A DNA stretch of 64,000 bases from Conchocele bisecta (taxonomy: Eukaryota; Mollusca; Bivalvia; Lucinida; Thyasiridae), in NCBI GenBank assembly GCA_029237695.1, contig CM055271.1, positions 32,856,462 through 32,920,461 of the forward strand, given 5' to 3'. The translations under genes were made by a program, and so were the position numbers. The notes below the pieces were generated by a model. The model had not been told where the DNA came from. It saw only the letters and a program-made list of their open reading frames with translations, and did no database searches. Below are positions 55,999 to 64,000 of this stretch, one piece after another. The number at the start of each line of letters is the position of its first letter. Within the stretch, counting starts at the first letter, position 1.

Positions 55999-56010
55999 TT
56001 ATTGTTGCAG

Positions 56011-56145
56011 CAACCTACTACTCATTTGATCGCTACTTCACCTTGAACGACAGCGAAGCTCCAGACCAGGAATATGGAGTAGCCCCGGCCTTCTCTGGCG
56101 AGTTCTCGTATTATCTCACCCTCAAGAAAACCTGGCTCGCATTTG
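56011..56145 (+). CDS. SLC44A exon 6 of window, TWLAF segment
   Basis: The acceptor is TTTATTGTTGCAG and the donor is GTAAGT. It encodes TYYSFDRYFTLNDSEAPDQE, then YGVAPAFSGEFSYYLTLKKT, then WLAF. Y-L-x-L-(K/R)-x-TWLAF is the CTL-family signature between the third and fourth helices. The loop before it is somewhat longer than in vertebrate CTL2. It begins with CA, completing Ala from the previous exon, and ends with a single G completed by GG at 63847 (Gly). Confidence 0.95.
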
Positions 56146-56170
56146 GTAAGTATTTCCGTCTTTCAGTCAC

Positions 56171-56335
56171 AGGACATTTTGTGAGGCTTAGCTCACATTT
56201 TGTGAGTCGTACCTCACATTTTGTGAGGCTTAGCTCACATTTTGTGAGTCGTACCTCACATTTTGTGAGTCTTAGCTCACATTTTGTGAGTCGTACCTCA
56301 CATTTTGTGAGGCTTAGCTCACATTTCGTGATTCT
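56171..56335. repeat. Short tandem array after the donor, 42-bp unit
   Basis: About four copies alternate CACATTTTGTGAGGCTTAGCT and CACATTTTGTGAGTCGTACCT. It begins only about 25 bp after the exon's donor. Confidence 0.85.
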
Positions 56336-56508
56336 TACTGCTGTTTCGAATTGTGGAATCTTGTTATGTCACAGTGTGTGACAAGAGAGAGTATACATGG
56401 CCACGGGACTCAAACCCAGAACCTCCTGTTTGCCGAACAATAAATTGAACTAACTAGGCACAGACACACACTCCTGCGGTATATATAGCAACCTGCATAC
56501 ATGAATAA

Positions 56509-56640
56509 TGATTTAAAAGGCATATCAGGATTGTTTGAAAAAATATTAAAAAAATAAAAATGTGTTTCATCATGGCCCTGTGTAAAGTAGTTTATTTGAA
56601 GATATATGACAATTGTAGGACGGCTGACTTTTTTTTCTCG

Positions 56641-56683
<43 letters not shown>

Positions 56684-57545
56684 TGTTTTTATCATGGCCC
56701 AGTGTAAAGTGGTTTAATTGAAGATATGACGCTACACTGTTGTGTTGTTTCAATTTTCACCGATATCGGTACATAAGTATCAGATTTTGCGTTCAACAAG
56801 ATAGGAAATCTGATATTTATGTATCTATATGGGTAAAAATAGAAACAACCCGGCGGTCCTAGTATCATTATATACAATCGAGCACCAGTATCTCGAACAT
56901 CAGTATCTCGATGATTCAGAATTATATCCTTATTTGTTTAATATAAATTTCCTCGGCTATCTCGACCATTCCTATCTCGTATATGTTCTCTATCTCGACT
57001 GTTCATTCTGTCCTCTCCGTATAAAAATAAGTTCAAATCTCTTTGCTATCTCGATCACATAAATGCTTGGATAAATCATTTAAGTGCCTGGCTGCCAAGA
57101 TCGATTTGGTTGACACTAATTTTCCAAACATTTCCAAACATTCACACCTACCTCAGGTTGTTTGCTTAATTAGTCTACCTGGATATATTTGAGCGTTTGT
57201 CACGATTCATTAAGCATATGAAGCTGGTCATTTACGCAAGTCACTGAGACGCCACCTTGTAATGTTGATTATCTTACTACCTTTGGTCATTAGTTAATTT
57301 GTGAGTTTACTTGTGGTGTAATGGGTAAAAAGATTTCAGATTGTTCGCAAAAATATTCGACCATGTCACTTAATCACTATCTCGAACCTAGTCCTATCTC
57401 AACTATATGGACGAGCTCCCTTCGACTTCGAGATACTGGTGATCGACTGTATCTTCAAGTAAACCACTTTACACAGGCCTATGATGAAAATACATTTTTA
57501 TTTTTTATAGTATTTTTTAAAAAAATCCTGATATGCCCTTTTAAT
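56509..57545. mobile_element. Inverted-repeat element of about 1 kb
   Basis: 56513-56608 and 57455-57545 are inverse copies of about 90 bp (AAAAGGCATATCAGGATT and its complement; TGTGTAAAGTAGTTTA and its complement). A second partial copy of the arm follows a 40-base poly-A at 56647. The centre repeats TATCTCGA-type octamers (56875-57060). No coding capacity was seen. Confidence 0.6.
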
Positions 57546-57587
57546 ATTCTGAGTTTATTATGCCAGTTAGCAATTGTTTCAAATTTC

Positions 57588-57680
57588 GCCTTTTTTCTCA
57601 ATGAAAACATTGTTTGACAGCTCTTTAGAATCATTTCCAGGAAATGGTTCTAAAGTGCTGCCAAACCATGCTTTTGTAAG
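57588..57680. mobile_element. FB foldback MITE fragment
   Basis: The central TTAGAATCATTTCCAGGAAA hairpin with TTTGACAGCTCT and AGTGCTGCCAAACC arms is present, without the TTAA ends. Confidence 0.6.
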
Positions 57681-57789
57681 TATTGACGCAAAATAACAAT
57701 TCTGTGTCACAAATGCCAATGCTGACTCCAAGGTTTCCATTTTAAAATGATGGGTTTTCAACATTTTCATTAAATGTACGCAAGTCTAT

Positions 57790-58955
57790 TACGTTTTGGC
57801 CGAATGCTTAATATTTCACACATGCATTCCTGTAAGGCTCTACTACCATGATGTGCCAAATCCACGACCGTCCAGCCCCCGCTGATCCCAAGGTCAAGGT
57901 CAAATACTTAGTCTCTGTACAAAACTTAACATCAGAGAAATATTGTTATAACTTCTATTTCCTTCATCTAAAATGCTTAATATTTCACACATGCATTCCT
58001 GTAAGGCTCTACTACCATGCTGTGCCAAATCCACGACCGTCCAACCCCCCTTGATCCAAAGGTCAAGGTCAAATACTTAGTTTTTACAAAACTTAACATC
58101 AGAGAAATATTGTTATAACTTCTATTTCCTTCATTTAAAATGCTTAATATTTCACACATGCATTCCTGTAGGGCTCTACTACCGTGCTGTGCCAAATCCA
58201 CGACTGTCCAACCCCCGCTGATCCCAAGCTCAAGGTCAAATACTTAGTCTCTTTACAAAACTTAACATCAGAGAAATATGTTATAACTTCTATTTCCTTC
58301 ATCTAAAATGCTTAATATTTCACACATGCATTCCTGTAAGTCTACTACCATGCTGTGCCAACTCCACGACCGTCCAACCCCGGCTGATCCGAAGGTCAAG
58401 GTCAAATACTTGGTCTCTTTAAAAAACTTAACATCAGAGAAATAAGTTATAACGTCCTATTTCCTTCGTTGAAAATTCTTAATATTTCACTCGTACATTC
58501 CTCTAAGGTTGTACTATCATGCTGTGACAACTCTACGACCGTCCAACCCCCGCTGATCCCAAGGTCAAGGTGACATACTTAGTCTCTTTACAAAACTTAA
58601 CATCAGAGAAATATGTTATAACTTATATTTCTTTCATCGAAAATTCTTAATATTTCATGCATGCATTCCTCTAAGGCTCTACTATCATGCTGTGACAAAT
58701 CCCCGCTGATCTCAAGGTCAAGATCACATACTTAGTCTCTTTACAAAACTTAACATCAAAGAAATTGGTTATAACTTCTATTTCCTTGCTCGGATCCGCT
58801 TCACATTTCACACACACATTACTCCAATGGACCTCTACCACCCTGTGATAAATCCACGTTCGTGCCGCCCCCACTAAGCTCAGAGTCAAGGTCACAAGCC
58901 CATACACTTGGATTTTTCTTTTTTTACATATTTAGGGGTACCAGGGCGCTCTAGT
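57790..58955 (+). repeat. Tandem-core array, about 175-bp unit
   Basis: Six units contain CTTAATATTTCACACATGCA, TGCTGTGCCAAATCCACGAC, AAGGTCAAGGTCAAATACTTA and AACTTAACATCAGAGAAATA. The last unit merges with a piece of the 166-bp family at 58790-58900. A possible 3' terminus GGGCGCTCTAGTT is at 58948-58955. The 5' hairpin is missing. Confidence 0.7.
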
Positions 58956-59060
58956 TATTTCTAAGTTAATGAAGTATTCCTCTGAATCATTAAAGCAAAC
59001 ACATCTAGGAACTATATTTTGTAACGGCTGCTCCATAAATTCAATTTTGTAACCATTTTT

Positions 59061-59760
59061 ATGCCCCCGCCACCGAATGGTGAGGGGGGCATATAGTGTT
59101 ACCGGCATCCGTACGTACGTACGTACGTCCCGAAACCTTAACGCTGGGTAAATGGCTTATAATTTCTGTTTCCTTGCTCGGATCTGCTTCACATTTCACA
59201 CACGCATTGCTCCAATGGTCCTCTACCGCCCTGTGACAAATCCACATTTGTCCCGCCCCCGCTAAGCCCAGGGTCAAGGTCACAGACTTGGTGCGTTCGA
59301 AACCTTAACGCTGGGTAAATGGCTTATAATTTCTGTTTCCTTGCTCGGATCTGCTTCACATTTCACACACGCATTGCTCCAATGGTCCTCTATCGCCCTG
59401 TGAAAAATAAACACATTCGTCCCGCGCTAAGCCCAGGGTCAAGGTCACAGACTTGGTGCTTTCAAAACCTTAACGCTGGGTAAATGGCTTATAATTTCTG
59501 TTTCCTTGCTCGGATCTGCTTCACATTTCACACACGCATTGCTCCAATGGTCCTCTACCGCCCTGTGACAAATCCACATTCGTCCCGCCCCCGCTAAGCC
59601 CAGGGTCAAGGTCACAGACTTGGTGCGTTCGAAACCTTAACGCTCGGGTAAATGGCTTGACACCTAACAAGCTCGTATGGCTTATAAACCAAAATATGCC
59701 ACCTCGTTTTCTTTGGCTGCCAGCGGGGGCATTCGTGTGCCGACAGGCCACATTTCTAGT
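59061..59760 (+). mobile_element. Tandem-core element E11 (ATGCCCCCGC family), complete
   Basis: The 5' end ATGCCCCCGCCACCGAATGG, then TGAGGGGGGCATA, forms a hairpin. GTACGTACGTACGTCC follows. Three and a half units of the 166-bp family follow, with CCCAGGGTCAAGGTCACAGAC. The 3' end is AGCGGGGGCATTCGTGTGCC, then CACATTTCTAGT. TGCCCCCGC and GCGGGGGCA are exact complements. It shows the intact form of E4. Confidence 0.85.
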
Positions 59761-59860
59761 TAATATAAATGTCCAGAATCCATTTATCACAAGTTATATC
59801 TAACCAATACGTGTAATTATCTGAAATCTTTCCAGCTATAAAAAATTCAGGCTTGTTTTT

Positions 59861-62523
59861 GTCCCGCCTGCTTTAGCAGAAGCGGACATAGGCATAGCTT
59901 TTCCGTCGGCGTCGGCGGCGTCGGCGGCGTCGGCGGCGTCGGCGGCGTCGGCGGCGTCGGCGGCGTCGGCGGCGTCGGCGGCGGCGTCAACATTTCACGT
60001 TAAGTTTTTGCATTTAGGTCAGTTTCCAGAAAACTATAACACCTACGACCTCCATACTTGGTATACATCAACACTGTGGTGTAACCATCTCACACAGAGG
60101 GAGCCCATGTGACCTTGACCTAATTTTCATGATTGATTGACCTACTTTTCACATGCATTCAACGTTAAGTTTTTGCGTTTAGCTCTGTTTCTAAAACTTA
60201 ATGCTCAGGTTAATTTATTGTAACTTCTGTTTTCCTCACTTGAATGCTTTAATATTCCATACATACATTTGTAACAACATCCCACATCATTCTACAGAAA
60301 GTCCATGTTGCCCGCTAACCCCAAAGGCCAAGGTCACTGACTTACAAATTTCCGTGTTTGGAAAAGTTAACGCTCAGTTTATGCTTTAATATTCCATACA
60401 TGCATTTGTAACAACATCCCGCATCATTCTACAGAAAGCCCATGATGCCCGCTAACGCCAAAGGTCAAGGTCACTGACTTAGAAATTTCCGTGTTTGGAA
60501 AAGTTAAGGCTCATTTTATGCTTTAATATTCGTTTTGAAAAGTTAACGCTCAGTTTATGCTTTAATATTCCATACATGCATTTGTAACAACATACCGCAT
60601 CATTCTACAGAAAGCCCATGATGCCCGCTAACGCCAAAGGTCAAGGTCACTGACTTAGAAATTTCTGTGTTTGGAAAAGTTAACGCTCAGTTTATGCTTT
60701 GATATTCCATACATGCATTTGTAACAACATCCCGCATCATTCTACAGAAAGCCCATGGTGCCCGCAAACCCCAAAGGTCAAGGTCGCTGACTTAGAAATT
60801 TCTGTGTTTGGAAAAGTTAACACTCATTTTAATGCTTTAATATTCCATACATGCATTGTAACACATCCCGCATCATTCTACAGAAAGCCCATGATGCCCG
60901 CTAACGCCAAAGGTCAAGGTCACTGACTTAGAAATTTCTGTGTTTGGAAAAGTTAACGCTCAGTTTATGCTTTGATATTCCATACATGCATTTGTAACAA
61001 CATCCCGCATCATTCTACAGAAAGCCCATGTTGCCCGCTAACCCAAAAGGTCAAGGTCACTGACTTAGAAATTTCCGTGTTTGGAAAAGTTAGCGCTCAG
61101 TTTATGCTTTAATATTCGTTTTGAAAAGTTAACGCTCAGTTTATGCTTTAATATTCCATACATGCATTTGTAACAACATACCGCATCATTCTACAGAAAG
61201 CCCATGATGCCCGCTAACGCCAAAGGTCAAGGTCACTGACTTAGAAATTTCTGTGTTTGGAAAAGTTAACGCTCAGTTTATGCTTTGATATTCCATACAT
61301 GCATTTGTAACAACATCCCGCATCATTCTACAGAAAGCCCATGTTGCCCGCTAACCCAAAAGGTCAAGGTCACTGACTTAGAAATTTCCGTGTTTGGAAA
61401 AGTTAGCGCTCAGTTTATGCTTTAATATTCCATACATGCATTTGTAACAACATCCTGCATCATTCTACAGAAAGCCCATGGTGCCTGCAAACCCCAAAGG
61501 TCAAGGTCGCTGACTTAGAAATTTCCGTGTTTGGAAAAGTTGTTAACGCTCAATTTATGTATGCTTTAATATTCCATACATGCATTTGTAACAACATCCC
61601 GCATCATTCTACAGAAAGCCCATGGTGCCCGCAAACCGCAAAGGTCAAGGTCGCTGACTTAGAAATTTCCGTGTTTGGAAAAGTTAATGCTCAGTTTATG
61701 CTTTAATATTCCATACATGCATTTGTAACAACATCCCGCATCATTCTGCAGAAAGCCCATGGTGCCCGCTAACCCCAAAGGTCAAGGTCACTGACTTAGA
61801 AATTTCCGTGTTTGCAAAAGTTAACGCTCAGTTTATGCTTTAATATTCCATACACTGCATTTTTTGTAACAACATCCCGCATCATTCTACAGAAATCCCA
61901 TGGTGCCTGCTAACCCCAAAGGTGAAGGTCACTGAATTAGAAATTTGCATGTTTGCAAAAGTTAACGCTCAGTTTATGCTTTAATATTCCATACATGCTT
62001 TTGTAACAACATCCTGCATCATTCTACAGAAAGCCCATGGTGCCCGCAAACCCCAAAGGTCAAGGTCGCTGACTTAGAAATTTCCGTGTTTGGAAAAGTT
62101 AACGCTCAGTTTATGTTTTAATATGCCATATATGCATTTGTAACAACATCCCGCATCATTCTACAGAAAGAAACCCATGGTGTCCGCTAACCCCAAAGGT
62201 CAAGGTCTCTGAATTTAGAAATTTCCATGTTTTGGAAAAGTCAACGCTCAGTTTATGCTTTAATATTCCATATATGCATTTGTAACAACATCCCGCATCA
62301 TTCTACAGAAAGCCCATGGTGCCCGCTAACCCCAAAGGTCAAGGTCACTGACTTACAAATTAACGCTCAGTTTATGCTTAAATATTCCATACATGCATTT
62401 ATAACAACATCCCGCATCATTCTACAGAAAGCCCATGTTGCTCACTAACCCCAAGGTTATTACAAGCTCCATATATACTATCAAACTGCGCCAGGCGGGA
62501 CATTTTGCTCCGCGGAGCTCTTG
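59861..62523 (+). mobile_element. Tandem-core element E10 (GTCCCGCCTG family), complete
   Basis: The 5' end after TTTTT is GTCCCGCCTGCTTTAGCAGA, then AGCGGACA. A long GGCGGCGTC microsatellite follows (59908-59990). A first core type has GTGACCTTGACCTA (inverted box) near 60110. About 15 units of roughly 136 bp follow, with CAGTTTATGCTTTAATATTC, ATTTGTAACAACATCCCGCA and CCAAAGGTCAAGGTCACTGAC. The 3' end is CCAGGCGGGACATTTTGC, CGCGGAGCTCTTGT. GTCCCGCCTG and CAGGCGGGAC are exact complements. A roughly 600-bp higher-order duplication is visible (60530-61080 against 61120-61400). Confidence 0.85.
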
Positions 62524-62609
62524 TTTAAAGAGACCAACCGCATAGTTACTGTGCCATCATCAACTGCAGTTCTTTGTTCTAATATTTGCGGCCGCGCCTC
62601 CCTCTTCTG

Positions 62610-62891
62610 TAGCCGATTTCACCAACATTGCAAAGTATACTTTTCTAGCAAAGTATACTTTGAGGGAGTAATCATTTATTTTTCCTGAAATGCATTATTT
62701 CATATAAAACTAACAAATGCATATATTTGATGATTAAAAGTATGCAGAATTATTATAATGAATTTATAACATTATCACAGCCAATTATCAGTGTAATACA
62801 AATGAATAAATTTATCCTAAAATTGAAAATTTCTCCCTCAAAGTATACTTTGCTAGAAAAGTATACTTTGCAATGTTGGTGAAATCGGCTA
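62610..62891. mobile_element. MITE with near-perfect 55-60 bp inverted ends, TA-flanked
   Basis: GCCGATTTCACCAACATTGC, then AAAGTATACTTTTCTAGC and AAAGTATACTTTGAGGGAG, are repeated in inverse at the right end (62832-62889). Both ends are bordered by TA, as for Tc1/mariner-type insertions. The interior is AT-rich. The near identity of the arms suggests recent insertion or strong foldback. Confidence 0.8.
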
Positions 62892-63369
62892 CTGGTTTTT
62901 CTGTTGTTGCGGATACTGAGAGCGACAATGCTTCTCTAAAAAAGAACCACATTTTTCAGTGAAATCCTTGTTGTAATGTCCTTGTTTTGGCTTAAGGGCA
63001 TGTGATGGTAATTTTCTGTTTTTTTGTGACTGTTGATATACAATTTCACTACCCAGTTTGTTTGTTTCCGACAATGTTTTCATCTGCTGGTTTGAATCAT
63101 CACCAACAGAAACTCGGATGCAGGTGTTTTTGTGCTGCACAGTTTGCGATACTGTTGTGAGACAGTATGATCTGAAGGACCAGAGACCGCCAACAGTCAC
63201 AAAGTTTTGTATAAAAAAAAGTTGCCCTCAGTCCCCGCAGTGTAAGAAGGGCTTTTGTTCCACCGTTGAACACAAATTCATCAACAGTTCCGAACACTCG
63301 TGTATTAAATCTGTGCACAATTATGATAAACCATGTTGACAGTAAATGGAAATGAAGAAACAAACAGCA
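62892..63369. other. Single-copy stretch of unknown nature
   Basis: This is one of the few non-repetitive stretches in this intron. A + strand frame (63058-63339) is Cys-rich (CCTVCD, KKSCPQSPQCKKGFC). A - strand frame (63200-62889) reads KTLSETNKLGSEIVYQQSQ and on. Neither has clear splice sites or a family I recognise. It could be a captured gene fragment or plain intron. Confidence 0.35.
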
Positions 63370-63769
63370 CAGGGCTCCAGATCAGGAATTAGTAATTGAG
63401 TATTGTCACTCAATTATTTCTGAAGCAATTGGATATTTAAAAATTTTAATTGGGTAATATAAAATCACACTACTGTTTACACATCAACAGACAGCAATTA
63501 TTGGATAGTTTGCTTCGAAATGAAAACATGTCTTGGCATTTCATTAGAATTGTCTCGTTGGAGACAAGTCTAATGATATACCAAAATGTGTTTTCATGGA
63601 AAATAAGAAAATATGCTATATTTGTGGTCTGTTTATTGTTTTCTGCAGCATGATAAAGGTACCACAACATTTTTATTGCTTTTTGATACTCGCTACTTCT
63701 GATTTAAATTGGGTTTTTGGCAATTTTAATTTAGTATTTAAGCAAATATGCAGCTTATCTGGAGCCCTG
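63370..63769. mobile_element. hAT-type MITE, CAGGGCTCC ends
   Basis: The ends CAGGGCTCCAGATCAGG and CTTATCTGGAGCCCTG are inverted repeats. The interior matches 48611-49009 in inverse orientation over its full length. It lies about 80 bp upstream of the last SLC44A exon in the window. Confidence 0.7.
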
Positions 63770-63846
63770 ACATCAGATGACAACAAAATTAATTTAGCAT
63801 TGTAAGTGTTAAGTCATCTGATATTCTGTATATTCTCTACCATCAG

Positions 63847-63946
63847 GGTGTATTTGTGGGATACTGTTGGCAATCTTCCTCCTGGTTTTCCTGTTCATCG
63901 TGAGTAGAATCTGCATCGCCATTGAGTTGATCAAGGAGTCCAGCAG
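63847..63946 (+). CDS. SLC44A exon 7 of window, helix plus CIAIELIKE motif
   Basis: The acceptor is TCTACCATCAG and the donor is AG followed by GTACAG. It encodes CICGILLAIFLLVFLFIVSR, then ICIAIELIKESS. A long hydrophobic helix is followed by the amphipathic R-(I/V)-x-IAI-x-LIKE-(A/S)-SR motif, a hallmark of SLC44A proteins. GG at the start completes Gly from the preceding exon. It ends with two bases of an Arg codon. The next exon, expected to continue towards the conserved C-terminal half, lies beyond 64000. Confidence 0.9.
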
Positions 63947-64000
63947 GTACAGTAAATAATAATAATAGACTTTATTTTAAGAGGGTTACATATTTTGTTT

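Noticed and set aside
63947..63960. SLC44A ending at the TAA after the last exon (reading R-Y-S-K-stop)
   Set aside because: AG|GTACAG is a usable donor exactly at the conserved Arg. CTL proteins continue for about 300 more residues after this motif, so the gene very probably continues past the window.

Overview
The window is animal nuclear DNA dominated by repeats. Its only clear gene has short coding pieces separated by GT-AG introns. Tandem-core elements with AAGGTCAAGGTCA boxes, SINE-like copies with AAAC tails and abundant short foldback elements suggest a mollusc, most likely a bivalve. This is an inference from repeat style; the species cannot be named. No bacterial-type genes, rRNA, tRNA genes or CRISPR arrays were seen.

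Gene content. One gene on the + strand runs from about 11.1 kb to beyond the right edge. It is a choline-transporter-like protein of the SLC44A (CTL) family. Seven internal exons were found by joining phase-compatible pieces between AG acceptors and GT donors: 11081-11205, 18696-18765, 39695-39833, 44101-44184, 47585-47697, 56011-56145 and 63847-63946. They encode the C-terminal part of the large extracellular loop, two or three membrane helices, the conserved TWLAF segment and the R-CIAIELIKE-SR motif. The 5' exons and the C-terminal half lie outside the window or were not found. A second possible gene is represented by one exon-like stretch on the - strand at 1112-1270.

Layout. 1-4.3 kb: foldback elements and a 5'-truncated tandem-core element. 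4.3-11.08 kb: array of about 81 copies of an 84-bp unit ending against SLC44A exon 1 of the window. 11.7-18.1 kb: one tandem-core element with three more nested inside it. 18.8-24.4 kb: TTAA-flanked elements and two copies of an unclassified 1.7-kb repeat. 24.4-30.1 kb: relic of a DIRS-like tyrosine-recombinase retrotransposon on the - strand. 30.6-35.8 kb: more tandem-core elements. 36.0-39.2 kb: about 42 copies of a 76-bp unit that contains the splice acceptor of the next exon. 40-48.6 kb: nested elements plus partial exon duplications. 49.04-55.95 kb: about 160 copies of a 43-bp unit just upstream of another exon. 56-63.8 kb: further tandem-core elements and inverted-repeat elements.

How it fits together. 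Introns of one transporter gene have been expanded to at least 52 kb. Three of them hold a multi-kilobase array that ends at or within about 65 bp of the downstream exon, and two of the array units share sequence with the acceptor and first exon bases. The dispersed elements share one architecture: a T-tract target, a 5' hairpin, a GC-rich microsatellite, a tandem core with the AAGGTCA box, then a 3' inverted arm and a short hairpin. The arm sequences differ between families, but the two ends stay complementary. This resembles non-autonomous Helitron/Helentron or bivalve pearl-type elements.
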